Assembly (NCBI GenBank): GCA_024752435.1
Contig: CP103031.1
Location: 310,001-374,000 of the forward strand
Origin: Allantophomopsis cytisporea
Taxonomy: Eukaryota > Ascomycota > Leotiomycetes > Phacidiales > Phacidiaceae
Reading direction: 5' to 3'
DNA: 64,000 nt
Made by a program: the position numbers and the translations under genes. The notes below the pieces were generated by a model. The model worked only from the letters and a program-made list of their open reading frames with translations. It ran no database searches and was not told where the DNA came from. Of the stretch, positions 45,512 through 56,779 are shown piece by piece (the first letter of the stretch is position 1; the number at the start of each line of letters is the position of its first letter).

Positions 45512-46770
45512 TTACTTCTTAGCGTCCTTCTTTGCCTTCTCTCCGAGCTTCTCAGCGTCACTGATCCTCCTGCTAAGGACCTCGACGATCTCCTTGTAGG
45601 TCTCCTTAGTAATCTTCTCGGCCTCATCACCATGCTTCTCAGCAACCTCCTTCAACTGCAACAACTTAGGCAGGACCTGGTCACCACCTGGGATCATCTT
45701 CGCGTACTTCTGGATATCATCACCGAAGCCGGAGTCCTTGGCCTTTTGAGTGGCGTCAGACGCAGCGTTCTTCACGAATGACTCGAGATCGCCAGTATCG
45801 CCCTTCTCAACGGCGGTCTTGATCTTCTCGTACAGCTCTCCGAAGTTGCCATTCTTAAGCGCATCGGCGTTCTTCTCAACCAACTCCTTAACTTGTGGTG
45901 ACTTCTCAAGGTAAGGCTTCGCCTGCTCAAGACCCTTCTTCCAGGCCTCATCACCAAGCTTCTTGATCTGCTCTGTCTTCTCCTCTACCAATTGCTTGAT
46001 CTTTGCGATTGTGGAAACGCCCACGCCGCCCTTAAGAATGTCCTTGATGGAGTCCCAGGTCTCATCAACTTGCTTCTTGGCCTCTGGGCCGAGAGAATCG
46101 CCCATGCTCTTCAGCTTATCGATGTTGCCGCCCACCTTGTCCTTAATATCTGGGTGGTTGTTCAAGATCTCTTGCGCGCTATCGCTTGCCAGCTCGCCGA
46201 TCTTTCGCATGGCATCCTCAAGGATGCTCCATGCCTCGTTGGCGGTCTGGATGCTCATACCCTTGGATGATGCCGACTTCAATTGCTCGTAGGCGTTTCC
46301 AACGATCTTGTCTACTTCACCACCATGCTTCTGTTGGATGGTCTCCAGATCCTTGAAGGCGGTGTCCACGTAGGACTTGCCGCCTGGGATGAAGGATGCA
46401 TAGCCTGTTGCGGTCTGTTTGAGCCACTTGAGAGCCTCATTTGGTTCTGGTGTAGACTGCTTCATCGACTCAGTGATTTTATCGAACTGGGCTTTTGTTG
46501 AGTGGGCTGTGTTGACCAGAGTCTTTGCGCCGGAGAAATGGTACTGGGAGAGGGTCAGCTTGGTGAATCTACAGTGGAATTGGTGGTACACACGTAGCCA
46601 TAACCAGCTGCTAGTACAATAGCTCCTCCTGTTAATCCTCCTACCAAAGCACTGTTGTCTGGTTTCGCAGCCTCTGTAGCACGGGAAGCCGTTTCGGAAG
46701 CGAATCTACGTTGAGGCAATCTTGCGGTGCGCAACATGCGCGTAGAGCGGACGGCCTGTCTGGAAAACAT
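45512..46770 (-). CDS. Mitochondrial membrane-anchored helical protein, function unknown
   Basis: Exons are 46594-46770 and 45512-46543 (50-bp intron), giving 402 residues. The N-terminus (MFSRQAVRSTRMLRTARLPQ, RRFASE) is a mitochondrial presequence. One hydrophobic segment at about residues 41-60 (ALVGGLTGGAIVLAAGYGYY) spans the splice. The remaining 340 residues are charged amphipathic helices with repeated 'D..W..I...' and 'K.GDEAWKKG' patterns and two related IPGG motifs (SFIPGGKSY, KMIPGGDQV), giving an apolipoprotein- or LEA-like look. It probably projects into the matrix or intermembrane space. I know no assigned function. The second exon shows strong codon bias with few A/T-ending codons, suggesting good expression. 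Confidence 0.85.
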
Positions 46771-48886
46771 GATGATTGATGAAGATGGGGTGAAATCAAG
46801 AGAAATAAAAGCTGTAATGGTATCGAAACGGTTGAAATTGTTTGATGGAGAGTTTTGGAGGAGGGGAAATGCGACTTTTAAGAGAGATCAGAAACAAGAT
46901 ATTGGAGCTTGCTTAAGCCTCCAACTATGATTGTGCTTTCCCTTGTGCTGGTGGGCATGTTGCGCCTTAGTTGGAATTCCTTTGCTTGTGTCGTCATCGT
47001 GGAGAGTGCTGCTGTACTACTGTACACAACGAAAGGGTAGCTAGGGCCAACCGAGCGCGTCATTGCTTTCTGATCGTACCTTGTTCGACCTACCTTACCT
47101 TGCCTTGCCTTGCCTTACCTTACCTTACCTTACCTGATTACTCAGGTTTGCAAGCTTGAAGCTGTCGTGCTCAGCTATGTTCATCGCCATTGATTCTCAA
47201 GAGCGACAATTGAAAAGTAGATTGATATTCAAGGACTCCGACTCCTGTGCAATTCTGCCATTGACAGATAGGGATTCATTGATTCATGGATTCAATTGAC
47301 AGGGAAATGCACTTGTCCTCAATACAGTTGCACATGTCGAGGGAAGTCCCTTCACGCCTTGTCAAAAGATGGAAAGTTCGTCAGAGCTTCGTGTGCGGGG
47401 GCATTAGCTCCAATGATCTACAGGGCCCGCACAATCTCGACAGGGCTCCAAGGAAAATACATTGACATCGACATTTCAATTCTGGAATGTCCATATGACA
47501 TCATCGCAACGGGGACGCCACAATGAGATCAACCAGGTGAAGGACATTTTGTTCCTTTCTCTCTTGCAATTTATTACTATTGTCGATGACAATGAAATGA
47601 CAATGACAATGACGCTGGGATTCTCGCATAGATAATTTCTCATTACTTATGCATTACTCATGCATTACTCATAACTATTTGACGTACGTAGTAGACGGCT
47701 TGACTTTATAAGATGTCAACAATAATCTATCAAGCTGTTGACTTTGCCGGCCGATTAATATATCACAACATTCAGCCACGTGGAGTATTCAGGGTCTCAA
47801 TTCAGGAGGATCGATGCAGATAGAGAACACCTCCGGCTCTTCATCAACATTCTTCAGAGCCTTGTATGAGTATGTTTGCTGTCTTGATTCTTGCAGTCTC
47901 TGGAAACATCAAAGGTCCGCTTAAGGATAAACTTGTGTTTGTTTCTATCGACAACCACGTCTCTCGAGGCACCACAGAGCGCTACCTGCATCATGAACAA
48001 CAACGTATTTATAGTAGGTAATACTAAAGCCCTATCAGGTTCACAGTTGCCTTATCTACTCAGAAGTCAAGCTGAGCGTACCCAAACACTATTGTGAAGA
48101 TTGCTGGAGCCGAACATCTTCATAGGAACGACCGTGAATTATCTAAGACTCCTCAACTATCGCCTCGTTGAATTGTCAATACGTGAAGGGCCATGAACGG
48201 TATACAAATAGAGCGATACTGGCTCGAAGCCTCACCGAGTCACACGGTTAAGTCCTTTCGTCCGACCCTATCATTTATATATAACATCATTTACAACTGA
48301 CGTCCATATCAAATATCAATACGAAGCACATAATTTTGGCGTTCTAGTAATCATAGGGGCCAAAATAGGATCAACATCCGGATCGGACGGGCACGATTCT
48401 CAGGCATTCCTGACGACGATGTTACTCCCAGCCAACAGATAACAGCTTTCCATGAAGGCCGTCACAATCGTCGGTTTATGCCAAAAGCGTCAAACCAAAT
48501 GCCCTAGCTCGCCAAGCAAATCATCAGGTACAAGCAAGAATTAGTTCATACGCTCTGAGCAAGCAAATTAGGCTTATTGCTGTAAACATAAGCTGGCGCG
48601 CTGGCTCATCAACGCGGCTGACAACGGAGTCCCGGGGGAGATATGGGTGGAATCATACTTTCCGGTAACTGTGGTGTTGCAACACCAACAACAAACCACG
48701 AACCACCAAACAATATCTCGTAAACACCAAAACAACAATATAGCTCAGTAGGTAAGAACATATAATGGATTTCCCCGCTTTCTTTATTTTGATGTTTTCC
48801 ATCTTCTTTCTATCGAGATACACAAGTATACTGTGAATATCTTCAACTATACCTTGAAGTCCTCAAGTCATCCTCTCATCAGCACA
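46771..48886. other. spacer upstream of the CFEM gene
   Basis: About 2.1 kb without a supported gene. (CCTTA)n/(CCTTG)n repeats lie at 47088-47136. A Cys-containing plus frame at 47296-47526 (TTG start) lacks splice or homology support. Confidence 0.5.
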
Positions 48887-49611
48887 ATGCACGTCTCATT
48901 CTGCTCTCTCGCTGTGTTTGGCGCTCTCATAACCTCCTCAACCGCCGCACTAACGCAGGCACAGCTTGCGGGGCAAATTCCTTCTTGTGCAGTATGAAAC
49001 ACCCTTCCCCTCACTTTCCACAAAGAAGAAGTGTAGATTTCGAAGACCATTTACTAATCTATCAAAGAAAGGATGCGACACAGCAGCCATAGCACAGGTG
49101 GGCTGCGCTCCGACAGCGTACTCCTGCCATTGTGCACACGCCGCAGAGCTCCAAGCAATGGTCACTCCCTGTCTCCTAACGCAATCGAATTGTACTAGCA
49201 CTGAACTCACGTGTAAGAGTCCCTCACCTTTGCCATCCCACTTTGAAACTTGCATCAAGAAACCCCTGGCTATAATGGTTGGTAAGAGAGGTAGCTAAAA
49301 CCCATCTAGCGTTCGGACAACTGGCCAAGGCAATTTGCGCTATCAATACTTCGCCAGTTAATACAACCGGTGCTACAACGGGTACGACGGGTACAACGGG
49401 TACAACGACTGCAGCGGGTGCAACGACTGTACCGGGGCAAGCGACTGCTGCAAGTGCAAAGACAGGCGGAGCAACCTCGACTTCGGCTTCATTGTCGATA
49501 TCGAATGGGCAGACCAAGTTGGGTGTTAATGTCGCGCTTACGGTGGCAGTGGCCGCTGGGTTGTTACTTTTGGGGGACCTTGAGTGGATGGCGGATACGA
49601 GGTATTTCTAG
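48887..49611 (+). CDS. CFEM-domain cell-surface protein
   Basis: Exons are 48887-48991, 49068-49212 and 49310-49611 (introns 76 and 97 bp), giving 183 residues. A signal peptide (MHVSFCSLAVFGALITSSTA) precedes the eight-cysteine CFEM module: IPSCA, KKGCDTAAIAQVGC, YSCHC, TPCLL, SNCTS, KAIC. A Thr/Gly/Ala linker with short tandem repeats (TGTTGTTGTT) follows, then a hydrophobic C-terminus (VNVALTVAVAAGLLLL). CFEM proteins are usually GPI-anchored, bind haem or act in surface biology and pathogenesis. Here a polar dozen residues (GDLEWMADTRYF) follow the hydrophobic stretch, which is unusual for a GPI signal. The third exon is joined using acceptor 49309; the open frame upstream of it is intronic. 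Confidence 0.88.
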
Positions 49612-51127
49612 GGGTTGGCGTGAGGAAAGACTGCTGTGACGAGAGATCTCAAATATGTTTTGTAAGTTTGAGATGTTTTGGTGTTTTGTGTCAAATGAAT
49701 GAGACTATGGGAGATACAAACTGCTCTTGAACAGATGACTGCTCATGGTGTCTTAAGAAACTCATGAGAATTTTAGTTGTTTAAAATAAATGGGGATTAG
49801 TCTCTGAGTTTGCAATCTGGCAATATCGCTGTGGTAGTTGAATATTGAACACAATTAAGTTCTAATCGACTCCACAGCTTGACTTAGCTCATCGAGCCAC
49901 ATAGTACAAGAAAAGACAGAAGAAAGTGAAAATATCAATTAAGTTTGTGCAAAGCCGTCTATTTGACCTTAGACTGAGTGTCATCGCATTTACCAACAAA
50001 ATCAACCACCAAATATAGTCGGGCTCGAATTCAAGCTACCATCTTCACAAACGTAGAAACTTCACAATATTAATACCTACCAGGCCCATCTCTTCGTCGT
50101 TGGATGCCCACAGCAGAGACGGTCCATAATACCTATAATTTTCTGCGCACTACTTACATAATTTTGTGTAACTTTATAGCAACATCGTTGCAGACTGCTG
50201 TTATTTCAGGGCATCGGTATGGCACCTAACTGCTCACATGTCTTTGGTCTTCTCTGTTGTCACTTGATTTCTTATGTGTTTACTTGGGCGGATCTTATTA
50301 TATGAAGTCATCTACTTGATCCCACTTGCTTGATATTGTTGACGTGATTTTACCTACTTGACCTTCTGGACTTGATTTCATGGTCTTTTCATGGGGGTTT
50401 TCTGGAGTTGACTTCATGAACTTGATTTCACGGACTTGACTCCATACCTGACTCTATGGAATCGTTCACGGACTTGACTCCATGGAACCGTTCACAGACT
50501 TGATTTCATGGACTCGTTCATAGACTTGACTTCATGGACTTGACTACACCTACTCGACCGCACTTGATCTCACATTACCTGACCTCGCTTGCATACAACA
50601 CGATTACAGCAGTATTGGTCCTACTGACTTTCATCAAAGCTTACAGTCAAGTTTCGGAGTCAAGTTTCGGAGGTTTCACAACACTTATGTCATTTACATT
50701 CCACACCTGACACACTACTGCCCATACAGTAGGCCCTACTTTTTTCTACACCAACCTTATGCAGCTCGATTCAACATCATCAACGATACTGGTCATATCG
50801 ATTTTGCCGTAAGTGCTTCTCAGTCTCTAGTGAGACTAATTCAAGTGAACACCATTCACTTACATCCATTCTTACTTCCACATTTATTTATCAAAGTCCT
50901 CAGTAAGTATCAGCTCTCTTTTACTCAAAACACAGTCTGTTTGGGTACTCCCCAACTACATCGTACATCTATCTCAACTAATCTGGGTGTCCCATCACCT
51001 CATGCTTTCTCAACTGCGAGATCTTACTTCATCCTACCTGTCAGATATCCACCATACCTTTCTAACCTCCTCAACTATACTTCACTTCACTTCTATGCCA
51101 CAATTGATACTTACATAGAGTCGTGTA
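49612..51127. repeat. degenerate CTTGACTTCATGGA-type repeats and AT-rich DNA
   Basis: No gene. From about 50270 to 50580 variants of 'GGACTTGACTCCATGG..CGTTCA' recur roughly every 20-26 bases, with many C/T and G/A differences. The stretch ends at the transposon's left end. It may be an older, decayed repeat. Confidence 0.55.
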
Positions 51128-51159
51128 TGGGGAACCGGGCTATATAGGGAACCGGGCCA
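51128..51159. repeat. left terminal inverted repeat
   Basis: Begins TGGGGAACCGGGC and ends GGGAACCGGGCCA. Differs from the right copy at two transition sites (CCATATGG versus CTATATAG). Confidence 0.93.
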
Positions 51160-51165
51160 CCAAAT

Positions 51166-52887
51166 TCAATTTTCCACCTTTGACCTCGTTCTATGAGCCA
51201 CACAACTATCTACTTCTAATTCTGAATCGCTAGAACTACTCTCTACTAATTCAATTTCCTCTTCCTCATCTATTTCTTCAATTGAGTGTTTGCGTGGTCG
51301 CCCACGTACTCTTCTCTCCTTCGGTTTCTCCTCGGCCTCCCGCACTATTTTCAACACTTCTTCTGTAGAGAACACAAATTCTCCTTGTAATTTGATCCTC
51401 TTGCCTTTAGTTCTCTTCTTTCGTGTCTTAAGTAGGTCTCTACACTCTTTTAACTCTTTCCGGAGTATTGTAAGCTCTATACTCTGGGTTTCAACTAGTC
51501 GGGTCATTCGCCGGGCATATCTCCGGGTTGGAGATGTAGGACTCTCATTACTTGAGAGAACAGTATAGAAGACTGAGTTTGTATACCGGAGTTCTGTGCC
51601 TTCTGGAGGAGAGCTCTTGAGTACTAAGAGGTCAAGGTCTTGAAAATTTGTCGCATTTTGAAGTATTGAAGGTAGATGAAGAGTAGGAAGTAGAAGGTCA
51701 TCTAATACTCTTCGAGGACTTAGAGGAATTAGACCTGCTCCCTTCTACCCACTTAAGATATTTTGAGGTGTAAGAGCCTTCTCTCTAATGCGAATAAAGA
51801 TTTCCATCTACTCTATACGCTGTATTCGGCTTACTCTAGCTCTAAAGTACCGGTCTACCTCAAGTACATAGAATCTCTTTATTGGTCTGTAAACACCAAT
51901 ATCAAGTGGTTGAAGTAAATAAGAACAATAGGGAGGTAATATAAGGATGTCGATATTATTCTGTATACATAGTGCAATTAAATTACCAGTAATATAACTT
52001 GAATAACCATCTATAATTAACAACCGAGGTTGATTTCCCGACTTCTTTCTACTCTCTGGTTCAAAAACCTTCTGCAACTACTTAAAACCATAACTATTCG
52101 ATGTCTATCTACTTGTACTTGTAGAGAAGTGAAAATTTGCCGGTGTATTTGGTAGAATCTAGCCAGAATTGGTGTTTTGCGCCTTAAAAATGATCATTGG
52201 TGGTAATGCTCCTTCTATTCTGTCGATGCACTTTAATACTGTTACCTACTCCTGTTTTCCAGCTGTAACCTTCCAATTCGATTTTTAAGTTGAGTCGACA
52301 ATAATACGCGTAGATTGAATACTCCCAACTGCAAATCTAGTCTCGTCTATATTGTAGATGTTGTAAAGTTCGTATTTTCGCTCAGTTATACGCGTTTGAA
52401 AAACGGTAAACCACGCTGTAATATTCTCAGTAGTTGCCTCTTTATGCCAGGAAGCTTCGATTTGTCGAGAGTAGGTTCCTTTTAAAGTAGGATGTCGATT
52501 TAAGAACCTATAGAGCCATTCGTGGCCAATAGGCTTCAATTCTGGTAGGTTGGTAGAAGAAGATAACGCAACTTGAACGCGTTGCTTCCGAATTTCTTCT
52601 GCTGTTTCCTTCAACAACGCCGGTATAATAGGATAGCCAGTAGATGTTAGACGTGTAACCCATCGTACAAGCGCCTTTTCTTCCGCGTTTGAGAGAATTT
52701 GATGCATTTCGTGTAATTCGGTGCGTGTTTTCCTTCCAGCTATACGAGCTTGTAAAGTTTGATATAGGACATTAAAGTAGGTTGCAGCACTTCGAATTGA
52801 AGGGAACTCTTTGTTTTCAAGGCTCTGAATAGCTTCTAGTATCTTATCTTTCAATAGATTACTTCTAGAGCGTTGAGTATATCCCAT
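51166..52887 (-). pseudogene. Fot1-type DDE transposase with seven in-frame stops
   Basis: A 574-codon frame with no frameshift. The N-terminus has pipsqueak/CENP-B HTH domains (IRSAATYFNVLYQTLQARI; HEWLYRFLNRHP), then the catalytic core: first Asp in YNIDETRF, second in LLIIDGYSSY, third in LLQPLDIGVYRPIK. A basic and acidic tail (RGRPRKHS, then EEIDEEEEIELVE) ends the protein. Internal stops are at 51745, 51808, 52078, 52105, 52159, 52246 (all TAG) and 52285 (TAA). Each fits TGG-to-TAG or CAA-to-TAA, and the usual His residues of DGHSSH and PPHCSH have become Tyr: all CpA-context transitions. The enzyme must be inactive. Confidence 0.92.
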
Positions 52888-52930
52888 GTTGTGAGTTGTT
52901 ACGTCTACAAGTAAGTGGTGGGGTCTTATA

Positions 52931-52962
52931 TGGCCCGGTTCCCCATATGGCCCGGTTCCCCA
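52931..52962. repeat. right terminal inverted repeat
   Basis: Inverted copy of 51128-51159, followed by TA and then CACTACG. Confidence 0.93.
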
Positions 52963-53978
52963 TACACTACGTTACTTATATCTCACCGCTTTAACTTAAC
53001 ACTCTTTCATCTTCAATTACACACGATCTCACTTCAAGTCACTCTAGAAGCTCAGACTTAACTACCTACCTTGTATCTCATAACGCTTGTTATGTGAGAT
53101 ATGCACTGCACTATCTGCTCTACCCTTAATATCGAAACTGCAATAAGATAGCAGTTTCTACTACCTAGCATTGCACTCGAGTTTTGTTACTCACAACTCG
53201 TTTATCATACTTCACTTCGTAGGTCAATTGAGAACCTGCGTGCCAACTATGTGGTTTATCGACACCATTATATTCTCTATTGGATTCTGCTGTACCTACC
53301 AACAGAACCCCATTTAAAACCTTACTGCATCTTAAACACTTCAGTTATATTTCCAATTAAATCCCATCATCGTTATCTTTTCAATCTCTTCTTAAACACA
53401 ACTTCAAGTGTCACTTGAACCTCAAAGACTTCTATATCGCTGCTCTTATCTGTTGAGCCTTCACTCGTACCTCGTCTCATTTTCCATCTCATCTGAATAC
53501 ACGTTCTCACTTGAACCATCTTTCAAGTTATATGCGATATTCAAGTTCGTTAATCTCTTTACAAATCATCTTTAATCTTTTTGCGGTAAGAATTGCCATA
53601 TGCAGTGTGCTTCATCTCTATTCCATTTTCTAAAATTTAACATATCCATCGATCTCATTATCAAGCACCACAGTTAGTATTTATCTTAAACTGCAAAGTG
53701 ATCTCTCATGATTGTTCATCTACTCTTGATCTTTTATCAGATCCGGTTCTTTATTTTCTTTGCAAGGTCTCATGCTGTGATACGTGCTTTATTTCACTGC
53801 CAATATAGATGGCACATATGATTACCCCTCTTTGTCTTTTCTCTGTCTAATCCATTGCTTCTGACTATCTATCTCAATTTCAAAATTACATGGTTTCTAT
53901 CTGTTTTCAAGCTATGATTCCTGTTAACGAGGGATCCTGCTAATATTGTTTTTCAGACATATATCTATCATATCTACC
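52963..53978. other. AT-rich spacer beside the transposon
   Basis: About 1 kb with no open frame of note. CTTGAAC/CTTCAAG motifs recur and may relate to the degenerate repeats left of the element. Confidence 0.5.
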
Positions 53979-54561
53979 ATGGCAGAAGCAGGGGCTTTAA
54001 ATGGAAATCCAGGCCCGGATATTTGGCACATGGGTGTCGATGACCTACGACAACTGGTGCAAGATCTTCAGCAGCATATTGTTGATATCACTGTTGCCCA
54101 AGACGATAGATACAACAACCTTGTCAACCACCATCTACTCCAAATCCAACGGCTCAACGCAGAAATTGCTATAAGGGATGCCCGTATCGCAACTCTCCAA
54201 CGAAGACTCCGCCGAAGAAACCGTCAACTCGCCGATGCACAAGCGAATTACACCAGAAATCGTGCTCAACTGAATCGTCAACACGGCATCTTATACGCAA
54301 GATTGACGAATTTGCATCGAAATCGTATTGAAAGGCTTCAAAACGGTCACGACGGAGAACGCAATACATTGGAGGCAAGGATCCGTAGAGGAATTCGGGC
54401 GCTTGGATACGATTGGGATAGACCACGAAGACGGGAGACAGTAAGTCTTTCTACACAAACCAAGAGCATCGGAACCTGACAATTAGGTAGACATGGTGGG
54501 CGGATATCGCAGCAGCGGGCCCAAATATCTCACAAGCGGAATGGACACCAATATGGATTAA
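53979..54561 (+). CDS. Coiled-coil protein, function unknown (short form)
   Basis: Exon 1 is 53979-54440; with the first acceptor (intron 54441-54486) exon 2 ends at TAA 54559, giving 178 residues. The start is MAEAGALNGNPGPDIWHMGV. A basic coiled coil follows (about residues 20-140: RDARIATLQRRLRRRNRQLA). No catalytic motif. A second acceptor four bases later (54490) would instead join exon 1, in phase, to the long frame ending at 56779. ATG 53946 is an in-frame alternative start 11 codons upstream. Family not recognised. Confidence 0.6.
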
Positions 54562-56779
54562 GTCCCACAGACAGAGCAATATGAGTGAAGAAATACGCCA
54601 CCCTGACTTGGTGTTGTGGGAAGGACCTGCGAACCGAGTCCGTCGTCCTCCAAGAGCCGCACCCGTTCCAGAAAGACCCTTCAACTTCGCCGGTTTGCCC
54701 CCTAATGTTAAGGCCGAGATATTTATGATCTGGCTGTGGAAGCCTAATATCATTCATTGTGTATCAAGAATCAGTGAGAAGTGTGACCAAGCTCCACCCG
54801 ACTACAACAATGCTTCACGCTTTCCCCACGTCTTCTTCTGGAGGTCGCCACCGCATCGCTGTGCACTTCATCTTGCCCCTCGCCCACAAGATGTTCTGAG
54901 TCTCTTGTTGGTTTGCAGAGACTGGTTGCATATGGGGGCCACATGTTTTTATTCTATGAATACTTTCGCATTCTCGTCTCTTGGCGAATTGGGTCGCTTT
55001 TTGAAAGGCATTGGTCTTGCGCGACGTCAACGCATCATGAGTTGCGAGTTTACACTTAGAGGATCAAAGATGAGAAAGGACGGCAATAACAACGCTCGAA
55101 CGCGATCAATGCAAATGCTTCCTTCAATGATTAGACTCACCCATGCAACATTATACCTCAACGAGAGATGGGAGTATCGCCGACGACAATACGAGGAACT
55201 TGAGGTTCAGATGATACTCATCGATGCTACAAAACTCCAAGAGAATAAGAGGCTTCGACGCTCTCTCCGTACAGTCCATGGAATGGACTATTTTTACCAG
55301 TTCCGGGGAATGAAGAAATTCGATGTTTTCGATACCTCAAAGTACGGCCCAAAACAACCTATAACGGACCAATCCTTTTTAACCGATTTGCATAACCAGG
55401 TAATGAGCCCTAAATTCCGACTCGAAGAGCAGCGAGCTCTTTTGGAGAACTTACAGCCTTTCCTAGCACCAAATGGTGGTTGGGCCCCTTCCCAAGATGT
55501 GAGAGCCGTTTGCCGCCATTTCTTTCTCCCACGACCTCCTGTTCAACGTGAGCCCCTAATTCCAAGACGACCCGCACCAGATCCAGATCTCAACGATGAT
55601 GGCGATGGCGGTGATAGTGGTGATGGCAGACCGGATGATGACCAACTACCGAACGCCGACGAGGGAGCCGATGAAAATAATGAACCTGATCCTGACGATC
55701 TGCCTGACAGACCTGCATCTCCTGACAGTGGTTATGAGAGTAACAATGAAGACGATGACATTGGTGGGCATGGCAGCGAAGACGACAGAGGATCTCAAGA
55801 TCACGGTACAGATAATGATCAGGATGACGATCAGGATGACGATCAGGATGACGATGAAGATGATGATAATCAACCTCGATTTAATGATACTCGTCTTCGC
55901 AGATACGGTGGGGAGACACCCATGTTTGTGACCGACGTGGAGGACGATGAGGATGAGGATGGGGATGATTCAAACGACAGCTGTATCAACTTTTCTCCGC
56001 AACGATTTCAAACATCCCCTCAGCTATCCGATGCTGAAACTCAGATCAAGCAAGAATCTCTCTTGGAGTCTATTGAGAAAAATACTCTATCTAAAGAGGA
56101 TGAGGGAGTACATATGAGGGATATATCACCAGATCTCGATGATTTTGTCATACCTGTCAGCTCCCGTGATCCGTCTCCAGATCTTGATGACTTCGTCATA
56201 AAGTCTGAGTCTCGAGACCTGGCCTTAGATCTTGAACGTGTAACCGAGCAATCTGACCACGAAGGTGGTACAGCAGCTATCAAGAGTGAAAGTACAAAGT
56301 CATCCCACACGGTGACTGACATCTACAATATATCTGATACCGAGACGAAGACAGACAAGGAGACGAAGGTCGAGACTGAGGATGACATTCGCAGCTGGAA
56401 GTTGCGAAACATCAATCTCCAGACAGGGAACACATCCAGTAATCCTATTGACCTAGCAGATGAACCGCCCGAACATGAGACATATTCGGAACCTGAAGAT
56501 AGATTTGAGGGCTTGGAAACCTTTTCGAATCTTTCCATTCGACCGGATGAGTCCGCTTCTGTCGTTGCCAACAACATCGAAGGTTCGGTTCTGTACTCTC
56601 CGTCACAAGTAACTCGAGAGAATCTTCAGTCTATTGAGGTAGCCGAAGATCGTAATGCCCTTTCCCCAGAACCACTCGAGAATCGCAGCTCATCTAAGCG
56701 CTCTGTATCGGTTCATCAGGAAGAGAGATTTCGTGGTCACAAGCGTCCTAGGGTTGGTGATGCCTCTCAGAGTCCCTGA
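54491..56779 (+). CDS. F-box-like/DUF7730-type protein with acidic tail
   Basis: Open from 54491; the first ATG is 54581 (732 residues). If joined to the upstream coiled-coil exon (acceptor 54490) the product has 916 residues. The N-terminal block (FNFAGLPPNVKAEIFMIWLW, VLSLLLVCRDWLHMGATCFY, NTFAFSSLGELGRFLKGIGL) matches a large ascomycete family with an F-box-like start and unknown role. The second half is disordered and acidic: a DDQDDDQDDDQDDDEDDD run made by 12-bp tandem repeats (about 55816-55852), duplicated SPDLDDFVI motifs near residues 523-545, then a Lys/Arg-rich end. No catalytic residues seen. Whether it is one gene or two is open. Confidence 0.7.
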   Translation, partial: TWWADIAAAGPNISQAEWTPIWIKSHRQSNMSEEIRHPDLVLWEGPANRVRRPPRAAPVPERPFNFAGLPPNVKAEIFMIWLWKPNIIHCVSRISEKCDQAPPDYNNASRFPHVFFWRSPPHRCALHLAPRPQDVLSLLLVCRDWLHMGATCFYSMNTFAFSSLGELGRFLKGIGLARRQRIMSCEFTLRGSKMRKDGNNNARTRSMQMLPSMIRLTHATLYLNERWEYRRRQYEELEVQMILIDATKLQENKRLRRSLRTVHGMDYFYQFRGMKKFDVFDTSKYGPKQPITDQSFLTDLHNQVMSPKFRLEEQRALLENLQPFLAPNGGWAPSQDVRAVCRHFFLPRPPVQREPLIPRRPAPDPDLNDDGDGGDSGDGRPDDDQLPNADEGADENNEPDPDDLPDRPASPDSGYESNNEDDDIGGHGSEDDRGSQDHGTDNDQDDDQDDDQDDDEDDDNQPRFNDTRLRRYGGETPMFVTDVEDDEDEDGDDSNDSCINFSPQRFQTSPQLSDAETQIKQESLLESIEKNTLSKEDEGVHMRDISPDLDDFVIPVSSRDPSPDLDDFVIKSESRDLALDLERVTEQSDHEGGTAAIKSESTKSSHTVTDIYNISDTETKTDKETKVETEDDIRSWKLRNINLQTGNTSSNPIDLADEPPEHETYSEPEDRFEGLETFSNLSIRPDESASVVANNIEGSVLYSPSQVTRENLQSIEVAEDRNALSPEPLENRSSSKRSVSVHQEERFRGHKRPRVGDASQSP

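Larger units (their letters stand above)
51128..52962 (-). mobile_element. Fot1/pogo-type DNA transposon, RIP-inactivated
   Basis: An 1835-bp element with 32-bp terminal inverted repeats (51128-51159 and 52931-52962) that differ at only two positions, flanked by a TA dinucleotide on each side as expected for Tc1/mariner-pogo insertions. Each TIR carries an internal direct repeat of GGGAACCGGGC. The single transposase frame fills nearly the whole element on the minus strand. Both TIR mismatches are CpA/TpG-type transitions, as in the coding region. Confidence 0.92.

Noticed and set aside
47296..47526. Cys-containing frame CTCPQYSCTC
   Set aside because: TTG start, no signal peptide, no splice partner.
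55596..55931. Met/Ile/Thr-rich frame over the acidic region
   Set aside because: Shadow of the Asp-rich repeat in the real frame.
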